Shown here one piece after another: positions 50,177-59,494 of a stretch of DNA of 64,000 bases (positions are counted from its first letter, which is position 1; each line of letters begins with the position of its first letter). The notes beneath the pieces were generated by a model. It worked only from the letters and a program-made list of their open reading frames with translations, was not told the DNA's origin and searched no databases. A program made the position numbers and the translations under genes. The DNA comes from Agromyces albus (GTDB lineage Bacteria; Actinomycetota; Actinomycetes; Actinomycetales; Microbacteriaceae): contig NZ_JAUSWX010000001.1 in assembly GCF_030815405.1 (NCBI RefSeq), forward strand, positions 1,674,001-1,738,000. The letters are read 5' to 3'.

Positions 50177-50962
50177 TCAAGCGGCGCGCGCGACGAATCG
50201 CCCGCTGGCCTCGCTGAGCTCGATCGGGATCCCGAACGTCTCGGTGAGGGTGTCGGACGTGAGCGCGTCGTCGAGCGGACCGGCCGCGACGACCCCGCCG
50301 TGGGCGAGGAGCATCGCGTGCGTGAAGCCGTTCGGGATCTCCTCCACGTGGTGGGTCACCATCACGATTGCCGGCGAAGAGGGCGACGAGGCGTAACCGC
50401 CGAGGAGCCCGACGAGCTCTTCGCGCGCACCGAGGTCGAGGCTTGCGGCCGGCTCGTCGAGAAGGAGCAGCTCGGGGTCGGTCATGACCGAGCGGGCGAT
50501 CTGGACTCGCTTCTGCTCGCCGTCGGAGAGGCTGCCGAAACGGCGCTCGGCGAAACCCTCGAGGCCCCACTCCTTCAGCACCCGCTGCGCACGACGGAGG
50601 TCGACGGCCTCGTACTCCTCGTTCCATCGGCCCATCACCGAATAGGCGGCCGTGAGCACGACGTCGAGCACGGTCTCATTGCGCGGGATCTTCCGTGCCA
50701 TCGCGGTCGACGCGAAGCCGATCATCGGCCGGAGCTCGAACACGTCGGTCTTGCCGAGCGACTCCTGGAGCACGTCGGCGGTGCCCTTCGTGGGATGCAT
50801 CCCGGCGGCGGCGATCTGCAGCAAGGTCGTCTTGCCTGCGCCGTTCGGGCCGAGAATCACCCAGCGCTCGTCGGAGTCGACGCTCCACGTCACCCCGTCG
50901 AGAATCGAATTGCCGTCGCGGACCACCGACACATCGCGGAACTGCAGAACCGTACTCGCCAT
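50177..50962 (-). CDS. ABC transporter ATP-binding protein
   Basis: A 261-residue stand-alone ABC ATPase: Walker [14 protein letters not shown]-loop region, signature [16 protein letters not shown], Walker [13 protein letters not shown] and switch His THHVEE. The D-G-E signature (LSDGE) instead of LSGGQ is like the YheI/ModF-like group of cytosolic or orphan ATPases. No permease or binding protein lies next to it, so its partner is elsewhere, or it acts alone. The ATG at 50962 starts before the first strand. Confidence 0.9.
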   Translation of the reverse strand: MASTVLQFRDVSVVRDGNSILDGVTWSVDSDERWVILGPNGAGKTTLLQIAAAGMHPTKGTADVLQESLGKTDVFELRPMIGFASTAMARKIPRNETVLDVVLTAAYSVMGRWNEEYEAVDLRRAQRVLKEWGLEGFAERRFGSLSDGEQKRVQIARSVMTDPELLLLDEPAASLDLGAREELVGLLGGYASSPSSPAIVMVTHHVEEIPNGFTHAMLLAHGGVVAAGPLDDALTSDTLTETFGIPIELSEASGRFVARAA

Positions 50963-51021
50963 GGTCCCAATGCTATCGGGCACGAAGTGGGCTCCCGACG
51001 CGCACGTGCTCCGCCGGCGGG

Positions 51022-52209
51022 CTATCGAGCCAGAACGGCCGCGTACACCTCGCGAGTGCGGCCGGCGATCGCGTCCCAGGCGAATCGCGCCTCGGCGCGC
51101 AGTCGACCCGCTTCGCCCATGGCCCGCGCACGCGCCGGATCGGCGACGACGCGGGTGAGTGCGGCGGCGAGGTCCTCGACGAAGCGATCGGGATCGAGAG
51201 GCGTGCCGGTGCCGTCGTCGGCCTGCTCGATCGGCACGAGCACGCCGGTGACGCCGTCATCGACGACCTCGGGAATGCCGCCGGTCGCCGTGCCGACCAC
51301 GGGTGCGCCGCATGCCATCGCCTCGAGGTTCACGATGCCGAGCGGCTCGTACACCGAGGGACAGACGAACACCGTCGCGGCCGTGAGCAACGCGGTGAGC
51401 TCGGCACGCGGCAGGTGCCGATCGATCCAGACGACGCCGCTGCGCTCGGCGCGCAGGGCTTCGACGAGCGCGGTGACCTCGGCCATGATGTCTTCGGTGT
51501 CGGGCGCGCCCGCGCAGAGCACGAGCTGCACATCTTCAGGCAGCAGGCGCGCGGCGCGAAGCAGGTACGGCAGCCCCTTCTGGCGGGTGATCCGGCCCAC
51601 GAAGATCACCGCCGGGCGGTCGGGGTCGACACCGAGCGCGCGCACCGTGTCGGGATCGTCGAGCGGCCGCCAGTCCTCGAGGTCGATGCCGTTGTAGACC
51701 ACCTCCACGCGGGCGGGGTCGATCGACGGGTACGCACGCAGGATGTCGCGGCGCATCCCCTCGCTCACGGCGATCACCGCGTCGGCGTCTTCGAACGCCG
51801 TGCGCTCGACCCAGGAGGAGACCCGATAGCCGCCGCCGAGCTGTTCGGCCTTCCACGGGCGGAGCGGCTCGAGGCTGTGCGCCGTCACGACGTGCGGAAC
51901 GCCGTGCAGTCGCTTCGCCGTGAAGCCGGCGAAGTTCGCGTACCAGGTGTGCGAGTGCACGAGGTCGGCTCCGGCGGCGTCGCTCGCCATCAGGAGGTCG
52001 ACCCCCATCGTGCCGAGCGCCTGGTTCGCGGCGGCGAACTCCGAGGGTGCCGGATAGCCGAACGTGCCGGCCTCGTCGCGTGGTGCACCGAAGCAGCGCA
52101 CCACGACCTCGAGATCGCGACGCAGGGCACGCACGAGCTCGGCGACGTGCACGCCGGCTCCTCCATAGACCTCGGGTGGGTACTCGCGGGTGAGCAGGTC
52201 GACGCGCAT
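51022..52209 (-). CDS. glgA: glycogen synthase (actinobacterial GT4 type)
   Basis: A 395-residue GT-B enzyme: [73 protein letters not shown], then [20 protein letters not shown] and [20 protein letters not shown] with the E-x7-E donor site. This is the actinobacterial GlgA/GlgM class using ADP-glucose to extend glucan or make maltose-1-phosphate. It is divergent from glgC, which supplies ADP-glucose. The ATG at 52209 has TAGCGT (52216-52221) 6 nt upstream, so it is leaderless. Confidence 0.93.
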   Translation of the reverse strand: MRVDLLTREYPPEVYGGAGVHVAELVRALRRDLEVVVRCFGAPRDEAGTFGYPAPSEFAAANQALGTMGVDLLMASDAAGADLVHSHTWYANFAGFTAKRLHGVPHVVTAHSLEPLRPWKAEQLGGGYRVSSWVERTAFEDADAVIAVSEGMRRDILRAYPSIDPARVEVVYNGIDLEDWRPLDDPDTVRALGVDPDRPAVIFVGRITRQKGLPYLLRAARLLPEDVQLVLCAGAPDTEDIMAEVTALVEALRAERSGVVWIDRHLPRAELTALLTAATVFVCPSVYEPLGIVNLEAMACGAPVVGTATGGIPEVVDDGVTGVLVPIEQADDGTGTPLDPDRFVEDLAAALTRVVADPARARAMGEAGRLRAEARFAWDAIAGRTREVYAAVLAR

Positions 52210-52290
52210 GGTGCAACGCTAGCGCAGCGGCATCCGTCATGCTCCGACTTCGGTGCCCGCAGGGGCCTCGCTCTGGCTACGCTGGGGGGC

Positions 52291-53538
52291 ATGGTGACGC
52301 GCAAAGTATTCGGCATCGTCCTCGCCGGCGGCGAGGGCAAGCGACTCATGCCCCTGACCGAAGACCGAGCGAAACCCGCCGTTCCGTTCGGCGGGCAGTA
52401 TCGGCTCATCGACTTCGCGCTCTCCAATCTGCTGAACTCCGGGCTTCGGCAGATCGTCGTGCTCACCCAGTACAAGTCCCACAGTCTCGACCGGCACGTC
52501 TCGCAGACCTGGCGCATGAACGGGCTGCTGAACTCGTACGTCGCGTCGGTGCCGGCGCAGCAGCGGCTCGGCAAGCGCTGGTTCTCCGGCTCGGCCGACG
52601 CGATCCTGCAGAGCCTCAACCTCATCTACGACGAGCAGCCCGACATCATCGCCGTCGTCGGCGCCGATCACGTCTACCGCATGGACTTCAGCCAGATGAT
52701 CGACGCGCACATCGAGTCGGGCGTCGACGCGACGGTCGCGGCGATCCGGCAGCCGATCTCGCTCGCCGACCAGTTCGGCGTCATCGAGGTCGATCCCGAG
52801 CGTCCCAGCCACATCAGCCGGTTCCTCGAGAAGCCGACCGACCCGGTGGGCCTCGCGGATGCGCCGCATGAAGTGCTCGCCTCGATGGGCAACTACGTGT
52901 TCAATGCCGACGCGCTCATCGATGCCGTGTTGCGCGACGGCGAGCGCACCGATTCGAGTCACGACATGGGCGGCGACATCATCCCGGCGTTCGTGGCCCA
53001 GGGCAACGCGGGCGTGTACGACCTCCGGAACAACGTCGTGCCGGGTTCGACCGACCGCGACCGCTACTACTGGCGCGACGTCGGAACGATCGACTCATTC
53101 TTCGAGGCGCACCAAGACCTCATCTCGGTGCTGCCGGTGTTCAACCTCTACAACCGGGAATGGCCCATCTTCAGCCAGCAGCTGAACTCCCCGCCCGCGA
53201 AGTTCACTCGCGACGCGCGAGGCTCGCTCGGCACGGTCATCGACTCGATCGTCTCGCTCGGCTCGGTCATCTCGGGCGCGCACGTCGAGCGCAGCGTGCT
53301 GGGTCCGTGGGCGATCGTCGGCTCCGGCGCGCATGTCGCCGACTCCATCCTCTTCGACCGCGCGCGGATCGAGGCCGGTGCCACCGTGCAGCGGGCGATC
53401 CTCGACAAGGAGGTCGTGGTCGAGGCGGGTGCCCGCATCGGCGTCGATCGCGCCGACGACATCGCACGCGGCTTCATCGTCACCGACACGGGCATCACGG
53501 TGGTCGGCAAGGGCTCCAGGGTCCGGGCCCTCGCGTGA
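52291..53538 (+). CDS. glgC: glucose-1-phosphate adenylyltransferase
   Basis: A 415-residue GlgC that makes ADP-glucose from ATP and glucose-1-phosphate, the committed step of glycogen synthesis. Seen: [73 protein letters not shown] and a left-handed beta-helix C-terminus ([17 protein letters not shown]). The ATG at 52291 has TACGCT (52278-52283) 7 nt upstream, so it is leaderless. It overlaps serB by GTGA and is divergent from glgA. Confidence 0.96.
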   Translation: MVTRKVFGIVLAGGEGKRLMPLTEDRAKPAVPFGGQYRLIDFALSNLLNSGLRQIVVLTQYKSHSLDRHVSQTWRMNGLLNSYVASVPAQQRLGKRWFSGSADAILQSLNLIYDEQPDIIAVVGADHVYRMDFSQMIDAHIESGVDATVAAIRQPISLADQFGVIEVDPERPSHISRFLEKPTDPVGLADAPHEVLASMGNYVFNADALIDAVLRDGERTDSSHDMGGDIIPAFVAQGNAGVYDLRNNVVPGSTDRDRYYWRDVGTIDSFFEAHQDLISVLPVFNLYNREWPIFSQQLNSPPAKFTRDARGSLGTVIDSIVSLGSVISGAHVERSVLGPWAIVGSGAHVADSILFDRARIEAGATVQRAILDKEVVVEAGARIGVDRADDIARGFIVTDTGITVVGKGSRVRALA

Positions 53539-54197
53539 CCGATGGCGCCCCGAACCGCGCGAGCGGCCCGCTCGTCGTGCTCGACGCCGATTCCACGCTC
53601 ATCCGTGAGGAGGCGATCGAGCTGCTCGCCGAAGCCGCCGGCAGCCTCGCGCACGTGGCGCTGGTCACGGAGCGGGCGATGCGGGGCGAGCTCGACTTCG
53701 CTGCGAGCCTCCGGGAGCGCGTTGCGACGCTCGCGGGACTCGATGTCGCCGTGCTCGCCGTGGCTCGTGAGCGGATGACGCCGACGCCGGGCCTCGGTGA
53801 GCTCATCGCCGGCGTGCACGCCGCGGGCGGGCGCATCGGCGTGGTGTCGGGCGGTTTCCATGAGTTGCTCGACCCGCTCGCCGAGAGCCTCGGGCTCGAC
53901 TTCTGTCGGGCCAATCGGCTCGAAGTCGACGGCGGTCGCCTCACCGGGCGAGTCGACGGCCCGATCGTCGACGCCCACGGCAAGGCCGCTGCGCTCGATG
54001 AATGGGCGGCGGTCAGCGGCATCCCGCTGCGTCGCACCGTCGCGGTGGGCGACGGCGCCAACGACCTGCTCATGCTCGGGCGCGCCGCCCTCGGCGTGGC
54101 GTTCTGCGCGAAGCCGATCGTGCGCGAACGCGCGCACGTCGCGATCGACCGGCCAGACCTGTCGGGCGTTCTCGCACTCCTCGGACTTCGCGGATAG
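53535..54197 (+). CDS. serB: phosphoserine phosphatase
   Basis: A 220-residue HAD phosphatase that makes serine from phosphoserine. Motif [21 protein letters not shown] carries D-x-D-x-T-like DADST with the usual E-E, motif [22 protein letters not shown], and motifs [21 protein letters not shown] and [20 protein letters not shown]. It lacks the N-terminal ACT domains of longer actinobacterial SerB2. The GTG start overlaps the glgC stop by 4 bp, an unusual coupling of glycogen and serine genes. Confidence 0.93.
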   Translation: MTDGAPNRASGPLVVLDADSTLIREEAIELLAEAAGSLAHVALVTERAMRGELDFAASLRERVATLAGLDVAVLAVARERMTPTPGLGELIAGVHAAGGRIGVVSGGFHELLDPLAESLGLDFCRANRLEVDGGRLTGRVDGPIVDAHGKAAALDEWAAVSGIPLRRTVAVGDGANDLLMLGRAALGVAFCAKPIVRERAHVAIDRPDLSGVLALLGLRG

Positions 54198-54255
54198 CGG
54201 CACCCGGCGGCTGATCGGCCGTCGGCTGCGACATCCGGTTCGAACCGGTGGGTCG

Positions 54256-54966
54256 CTAGTGGCCCATCCCGAGTCCGCCGTCGACGGGAATCACGGCGCC
54301 CGAGATGTATCCGGCGTCGTCGCCGCTCAGCCAGGTGACGACCTTGGCGACTTCGGCGGGCGAGGCGAATCGGCCGAGCGGGATGCTCTTCTTGTACTCG
54401 GCCTGCTGGGCCTCGGGCAACTCATCGGTCATGTCGGTCTCGATGAAGCCGGGCGCGACGACGTTCGTCGTGATGTTCCGGGCGCCGAGCTCACGCGTGA
54501 GCGACCGGGCCATGCCGACGAGGCCGGCCTTCGACGCCGAGTAGTTGACCTGGCCGGCCGAACCGTAGAGGCCGACGACGCTCGAAATGAGCACGATCCG
54601 GCCGAAGCGAGCCTTGAGCATGCCCTTCGATGCGCGCTTGATGACACGGAACGCGCCCGAGAGGTTGGTGTCGATGACGCTCGTGAACTCGTCTTCACTC
54701 ATGCGCAACAGAAGCGTGTCGCGGGTGATGCCGGCGTTCGCCACGACGACCTCGACGGGACCGAGCGCCGCCTCGACCTCGGAGAATGCCTGGTCGAGCG
54801 ATGCCGCATCCGTGACATCCGCCCGCACCGTGAGCGAGCCTTCGGGGCCTTCTCCTGAGCGTGCCGTGACGGCGACACGATGGCCCTGTGCGAGGAACTC
54901 GCCGGCGATCGCGAACCCGATGCCCCGATTGCCCCCGGTCACGAGGACGGTGCGGCTCGTCGTCAT
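54256..54966 (-). CDS. fabG: 3-oxoacyl-ACP reductase FabG-like SDR
   Basis: A 236-residue SDR close to FabG: cofactor site LVTGGNRGIGFAIAGEFLAQ, VANAGITRDTLLLRMSEDEF, the catalytic region RIVLISSVVGLYGSAGQVNY then SASKAGLVGMARSLTRELGA (S, Y-x3-K), and VAPGFIETDMTDELPEAQQA with an SGAVIPVDGGLGMGH end. It would reduce 3-oxoacyl-ACP in fatty-acid elongation, using NADPH. The ATG at 54966 follows GGAGTC. A DUF3099 gene is divergent upstream. Confidence 0.92.
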   Translation of the reverse strand: MTTSRTVLVTGGNRGIGFAIAGEFLAQGHRVAVTARSGEGPEGSLTVRADVTDAASLDQAFSEVEAALGPVEVVVANAGITRDTLLLRMSEDEFTSVIDTNLSGAFRVIKRASKGMLKARFGRIVLISSVVGLYGSAGQVNYSASKAGLVGMARSLTRELGARNITTNVVAPGFIETDMTDELPEAQQAEYKKSIPLGRFASPAEVAKVVTWLSGDDAGYISGAVIPVDGGLGMGH

Positions 54967-55098
54967 TCTGGACTCCGTTTCTGTGCGTGCGGCCGATCGG
55001 CCCGTCCCAGCATACGGCTGTCCATTCCGGGGTATCCGCCCGTGCCCAGCGGCGTAGGCTTGAGGCGGAGGAGCGCCGAGCGACCCACGGCGAGCATC

Positions 55099-55485
55099 AT
55101 GAAGCAGCAGTCGATCACCACGCTCCCGCCCTCGCCGGAGGCCGAGCGGCGCTCGCGCATGATCAAGTACTCGGTCGCGATGTCGATCCGGGTGCTCTGC
55201 ATCGTCGCGATGCTCTTCGCACAGGGATGGTGGCTCGTGGTGTTCGCAGCCGGGGCGATCTTCCTGCCGTACATCGCGGTCGTGCTCGCGAACGTGGGCG
55301 GCCCGACGCGCGCGCCGCAAGTGCTCCGCCCTGGCAACCTGCTGCCGACGACCCCCGCGGGCCCGAGCGCGCGTCCCGACACGGCCGAGGCGCCGTCGAC
55401 GCCGGATGCGCCGATGACCGAAGCGCCCACGACCGATGCGCCAGAGCCGAACGAGGAACCCGACGCCGAGCGAGGCGGCCGGTGA
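55099..55485 (+). CDS. DUF3099 domain membrane protein
   Basis: A 128-residue protein with two close membrane helices (MSIRVLCIVAMLFAQGWWLV and FAAGAIFLPYIAVVLANVGG) after a short basic N-terminus (EAERRSRMIKYSVA). A Pro/Ala/Glu-rich disordered tail follows. This is the DUF3099 pattern found in actinobacteria, often near fabG and SURF1 as here. Function unknown. The stop overlaps the next start (GTGA). Confidence 0.85.
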   Translation: MKQQSITTLPPSPEAERRSRMIKYSVAMSIRVLCIVAMLFAQGWWLVVFAAGAIFLPYIAVVLANVGGPTRAPQVLRPGNLLPTTPAGPSARPDTAEAPSTPDAPMTEAPTTDAPEPNEEPDAERGGR

Positions 55486-55763
55486 TCGGCGGTCTCGGCG
55501 GTGTGGGCGGCGAGCTCGCACAGGCAACCTGTTCTCGCGCGGGATGCCGCGAAGCGGCCGCGTGGCGCATCGAATGGCGCAACCCGCGCATCCACACGGG
55601 CGACCGATCCAAGACATGGCTCGCGTGCGAGGAGCACGTCGAGTACCTGCGCGAGTTCCTCGACGCGCGCTCGTTCCCGGTCGAGGTGCGACCGTTCGCG
55701 GCATCCGACACCGTCGTCGAGGCCGGTTCGACTCCGGATGCCGCCACGAGGAGTGATTCGTGA
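55482..55763 (+). CDS. small Cys/His protein conserved with SURF1
   Basis: A 93-residue protein of unknown function. It has CSRAGC (C17, C22), a central WRIEWRNPRIHTGDRSKTW and CEEHVEYLREFLDARSF (C49, H52), a possible zinc site of C-x4-C...C-x2-H form. No signal or membrane segment. It is coupled to both neighbours by 4-bp GTGA overlaps, so it belongs to the DUF3099-SURF1 operon and may serve cytochrome oxidase assembly; that is inference from context. Confidence 0.75.
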   Translation: MIGGLGGVGGELAQATCSRAGCREAAAWRIEWRNPRIHTGDRSKTWLACEEHVEYLREFLDARSFPVEVRPFAASDTVVEAGSTPDAATRSDS

Positions 55764-56590
55764 GGTCGTGGTCGTTCCTCCGCTCGCCGCGCTGGGCCGG
55801 GTACCTCGCCCTCACCGTCGTCTTCGCGGTCGCGTGCTCGGCGCTCGGCACCTGGCAGTTGAACCGCCGCGCCGAGGCGCTCGCCGAGGTCGCGCGGATC
55901 GACGCGAACTACGACGCCGAGCCCGTGCCGCTCTCCGAGGCGCTGCCCGACCCGGCCGCGTTCGACGTCGACCAGCGCTGGGAGGTGGTCGAGCTGTCGG
56001 GCAGCTACCTCGTCGACGAGGAGGTCGTCGTGCGAAACCGCCCGTTCGAGGGCAACTCGGGCTTCGAGGTGATCACGCCGTTCCGACTCGATGACGGGCG
56101 TGTCTTCTGGGTGAATCGCGGATGGATCGCGCAAGCACCCAACGGGCGCCCGAGCGAAGTGCCGCCCCCACCCGACGGGCACCTCGAGATCACTGCACGG
56201 CTGAAGGCCGGCGAGGACCGCATCGCCGGGCGCACGTCGACGGGCATCGAGCTCGCGACGATCGACCTCGACGAGCTCGCCGCTCGCATCGACGAGCCGA
56301 GCTACACGGGCGCGTACGGCGTGCTCGTTGAGTCGCGTTCGGAGAGCGATGAACCGCCGCTCGCCGCGGCGCGGCCAGTACGCGATGAGGGGCCGCACCT
56401 GTCGTATGCCCTGCAGTGGTTCGTCTTCGCCCTGCTCGGGTTCATCGGACTCGGGTGGTCGGCGAATCAGGAGCGGCGGGCGATCGCCGAGCTCGCAGCC
56501 GGACCGGATGCCCCGCCGGCCCCGCCGCGCAAGCCGAGGCGCGAGCGTGGCGACGCCGACATCGAGGACGAGATCCTCGATCGGCGGTGA
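55760..56590 (+). CDS. SURF1 family cytochrome oxidase assembly protein
   Basis: A 276-residue SURF1-type protein with an N-terminal helix (LALTVVFAVACSALGTWQLN), the conserved LNRRAEALAEVARI and FEGNSGFEVITPFRLDDGRV with VNRGWIAQ, and a second helix near the C-terminus (YALQWFVFALLGFIGLGWSA) followed by a basic tail. SURF1 helps insert heme into aa3-type oxidase subunit I at the membrane. The GTG at 55760 overlaps the previous stop. It meets the ABC-F gene tail to tail with a 1-bp gap. Confidence 0.93.
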   Translation: MRSWSFLRSPRWAGYLALTVVFAVACSALGTWQLNRRAEALAEVARIDANYDAEPVPLSEALPDPAAFDVDQRWEVVELSGSYLVDEEVVVRNRPFEGNSGFEVITPFRLDDGRVFWVNRGWIAQAPNGRPSEVPPPPDGHLEITARLKAGEDRIAGRTSTGIELATIDLDELAARIDEPSYTGAYGVLVESRSESDEPPLAAARPVRDEGPHLSYALQWFVFALLGFIGLGWSANQERRAIAELAAGPDAPPAPPRKPRRERGDADIEDEILDRR

Positions 56591-56591
56591 C

Positions 56592-58190
56592 TCAAGCGAG
56601 CTCGATGAGCTCCTGGTACTCGCTGCTCCAGTGGTCTTCCGTGCCGTCGGGCATGATGAGCACGCGCTCGGGGTTCAGTGCCTCTACCGCGCCCGGGTCG
56701 TGGCTCACGAGCACCACGGATCCCTCGTAGTGGGCGAGCGCGTCGAGGATCTCGGCGCGGCTCGCGGGGTCGAGGTTGTTCGTCGGCTCGTCGAGGAGCA
56801 GCACGTTCGCACCCGACACCACGATCATGGCGAGGGCGAGACGAGTCTTCTCGCCGCCTGAGAGCACACCGGCGGGCTTGTGCACGTCGTCACCCGTGAA
56901 CAGGAACGAGCCGAGCACCTTGCGCGCCTCGGTCTCCGTGAGGTTGGGTGATGCGCTCACCATGTTCTGCAGCACGCTGCGCTGCACGTCGAGGGTCTCG
57001 TGCTCCTGGGCGTAGTAGCCGACACGGAGTCCGTGGCCGGGCTCGACGACGCCCGTATCAGGCAGGTCGACCCCTGCGAGGATTCGGAGCAGGGTCGTCT
57101 TGCCCGCACCGTTCAAACCGATGATGACGACCTTCGACCCGCGGTCGATCGCGAGGTCGACGGCCGTGAAGATCTCGAGCGAGCCGTAGCTCTTCGACAG
57201 GTCGCTCGCCGTGATCGGGGTGCGGCCGCATGGGGCGGGTGTCGGGAAGCGCAGCTTCGCCACGCGATCGACGGCGCGCACCTCGTCGAGGCCGGCGAGG
57301 AGCTTCTCGGCACGAGCGACCATCTGGTGCGCCGCAGCAGCCTTCGACGCCTTCGCGCCGAACTTCGCGGCTTGCAACTGCAGGACGCCGGCCTTCTTCT
57401 CGGCGTTCGCCCGCTCTTTCTTGCGACGCTCTTCATCGGCGGCGCGCTGGCGCTGGTAGTGCTTCCAGCCCATGTTGTAGACGTCGATCATCGAGCGGTT
57501 GGCGTCGAGGTAGAAGACGCGGTTCACGACCTCGCCGACGAGCTCGACGTCGTGGCTGATGACGATGACGCCCCCGCGATAACCCTTGAGGAACTCGCGG
57601 AGCCAGACCACCGAGTCGGCGTCGAGGTGGTTCGTCGGCTCGTCGAGGATCATCGTCTCGGCGGCGGAGAAGAGAATGCGGGCGAGCTCGATGCGGCGGC
57701 GCTGGCCGCCAGACAGCGTCTTGAGGGGCTGGTCGAGGATGCGATCAGGCAGGTTCAGGTTCGAGGCGATCGAGGCGGCCTCGGCCTCGGCCGCATACCC
57801 GCCGAGCGCCGTGAAGCGGTCGGTGAGGTTGCCGTACTTCTTCATCGCGCGCTCGGCGACGGCCGCGTCGTCGCTGCCCATCTGCATCGAGGCCTCGTGC
57901 ATGCCGAGCACGAGCGAGCCGAGTCCGCGGGCGTCGAGGATGCGCGTGCGGGCGAGCATCTCGGGGTCGCCCGAGCGCGGATCTTGCGGGAGGTAGCCGA
58001 TCTCGCCGCCGCGATCGATGCGGCCGCCGGTCGGCAGGGTCTCGCCGGCGAGGGTCTTCGTGAGTGTGGTCTTGCCGGCGCCGTTTCGGCCGACGAGGCC
58101 GACCTTGTCGCCCGGGGAGATGCGGAAGTCGACGTGCTCCATGAGCACTCGTGCGCCGATTCGGATCTCGAGATCATGGACGGCGAGCAC
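56592..58190 (-). CDS. ABC-F family ATPase (ribosome-associated)
   Basis: A 532-residue protein with two ABC domains and no membrane part. Domain 1: [42 protein letters not shown]. Domain 2: [42 protein letters not shown]. The charged interdomain linker (RRKKERANAEKKAGVLQLQA) is the P-site tRNA-interacting motif region of ABC-F translation factors. It is of the Uup/EttA/Ettrelated type; drug protection cannot be claimed. The GTG at 58190 follows GGAGGA. TAGACT (58246-58251) fits as -10. Confidence 0.94.
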   Translation of the reverse strand: MLAVHDLEIRIGARVLMEHVDFRISPGDKVGLVGRNGAGKTTLTKTLAGETLPTGGRIDRGGEIGYLPQDPRSGDPEMLARTRILDARGLGSLVLGMHEASMQMGSDDAAVAERAMKKYGNLTDRFTALGGYAAEAEAASIASNLNLPDRILDQPLKTLSGGQRRRIELARILFSAAETMILDEPTNHLDADSVVWLREFLKGYRGGVIVISHDVELVGEVVNRVFYLDANRSMIDVYNMGWKHYQRQRAADEERRKKERANAEKKAGVLQLQAAKFGAKASKAAAAHQMVARAEKLLAGLDEVRAVDRVAKLRFPTPAPCGRTPITASDLSKSYGSLEIFTAVDLAIDRGSKVVIIGLNGAGKTTLLRILAGVDLPDTGVVEPGHGLRVGYYAQEHETLDVQRSVLQNMVSASPNLTETEARKVLGSFLFTGDDVHKPAGVLSGGEKTRLALAMIVVSGANVLLLDEPTNNLDPASRAEILDALAHYEGSVVLVSHDPGAVEALNPERVLIMPDGTEDHWSSEYQELIELA

Positions 58191-58329
58191 GGGAATCCTC
58201 CGGAGCGACGGGTGTGGGATGGCGTGCCGAGCGGCACAGCCTCCCAGTCTATCGGTCCGGGGCGGCCGAACATCGACGGCAGCTGTACGGCGGGCGACGG
58301 ATGTCACCGGCATCCGCCAGACTCGGGGC

Positions 58330-59439
58330 ATGCCCAAGCTCGCCAGCGACGCTCGCGTTCGCGCCGCCCGCCTCGACGCTCACGGACTGCGGAGCGGCCT
58401 GCCGTCGGTCACCGCCGCGGTCACGAGGCTCGGCGCCATGCAGGCGCAGGACCTCACCGCCGCGAAATGGGTGATCGGGGCGCGAGTGCCGGGCTCGGTC
58501 GCCGCCGATGTCGATGCGGCGATCACGTCTCGCGAGATCGTGCGGTCCTGGCCGATGCGAGGCACACTCCATCTGCTTCCGACCGTGTCGCTGCGCCCGA
58601 TCCTCTCGATCACCGGCCCGCGGGAGCTGCAGCGCGCGGCGACGCGCCATCGGCAACTCGAGCTCGACGATGCCGTCTACCGGTCCGCCCGCGCCGTCGC
58701 CGAGACGGAGCTCGCGGGCGGCGCCTCCCGCTCACGCGATGAGCTGCAAGCGGCGTGGAACGCCGCAGGCATCGAGACGACCGGACAGCGCGGCTATCAC
58801 CTCATCTGGTGGCTCGCCAACGACGCGGTGGTCTGCTGGGGCCCGACCGAGGCTCGTGGACAGCGACTCGTGCTGCTCGACGAGTGGGCACCCGGCACGG
58901 CTCGGCACACCGACCGCGATGAGACGCTCGCGGCCATGTTCGTCGCGTACATCACCGGGCACGGGCCGGCGACCGTTCGCGACTTCGCGTTGTGGAGCGG
59001 CCTGACGCTCAGCGATGCACGCGTCGGCCTCCTCGCCGCCGGAGACGCCGTCACCCCGTTCGACGACGAGCGCTTCGTCGCTGCCGACTCCGGGTGGCCG
59101 GCCGACACCGACTCCGACACACCGCGCGTGCGGAGCAGACTGGCCCTCGCCGCGTTCGACGAGTACTTCCTCGGCTACGCCGATCGCACCGCGGTGTGCA
59201 ATCCGGTGCACGCGACGAGCGTCGTTCCGGGTGCGAACGGCGTCTTCCAGCCGATCCTCGTGTCGAGCGGCCGCGTCGTGGGCACGTGGAAGCGCACGCC
59301 CGGGCGCGGCCCGCAGTCCGTCGCGCTCGCCGGCTTCGACGCGACATCCGCCATCGAGCCATCGGCCTACCGCCGGGCGTTGGGTGAGTGGGCCCGCTTC
59401 TGGGGGCTCGAACTCGGCGAGATCACCGCACGAACGTGA
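58330..59439 (+). CDS. winged-helix DNA-binding (HTH_42 / AlkZ-like DNA glycosylase family) protein
   Basis: A 369-residue protein of the HTH_42 family that includes the interstrand crosslink glycosylases AlkZ/YcaQ. The N-terminal region has AVTRLGAMQAQDLTAAKWVI, in which QAQ fits the Q-x-Q active-site motif, then REIVRSWPMRGTLHLLPTVS. Three winged-helix modules and a beta-barrel end (YRTAVCNPV-like, FQPILVSSGRVVGTWKR) follow. DNA-repair function is inferred from family. The ATG at 58330 lies 6 nt after CAGACT. It ends at terminator 59447-59483. Confidence 0.85.
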   Translation: MPKLASDARVRAARLDAHGLRSGLPSVTAAVTRLGAMQAQDLTAAKWVIGARVPGSVAADVDAAITSREIVRSWPMRGTLHLLPTVSLRPILSITGPRELQRAATRHRQLELDDAVYRSARAVAETELAGGASRSRDELQAAWNAAGIETTGQRGYHLIWWLANDAVVCWGPTEARGQRLVLLDEWAPGTARHTDRDETLAAMFVAYITGHGPATVRDFALWSGLTLSDARVGLLAAGDAVTPFDDERFVAADSGWPADTDSDTPRVRSRLALAAFDEYFLGYADRTAVCNPVHATSVVPGANGVFQPILVSSGRVVGTWKRTPGRGPQSVALAGFDATSAIEPSAYRRALGEWARFWGLELGEITART

Positions 59440-59446
59440 AGGCATG

Positions 59447-59483
59447 CGAACGGGCGGTCCCGACCTGCGAGACCGCCCGTTCG
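59447..59483. terminator. bidirectional hairpin terminator
   Basis: 13-bp perfect arms CGAACGGGCGGTC (59447-59459) and GACCGCCCGTTCG (59471-59483) with an 11-nt loop lie between the convergent AlkZ-like and YceI genes. Confidence 0.92.
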
Positions 59484-59494
59484 ATGGAGTGGAA

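Noticed and set aside
54235..54248. CCGGTTCGAACCGG palindrome between convergent serB and fabG
   Set aside because: As RNA it gives only a 5-bp stem with a 4-nt loop. Too weak to call a terminator without transcript data.
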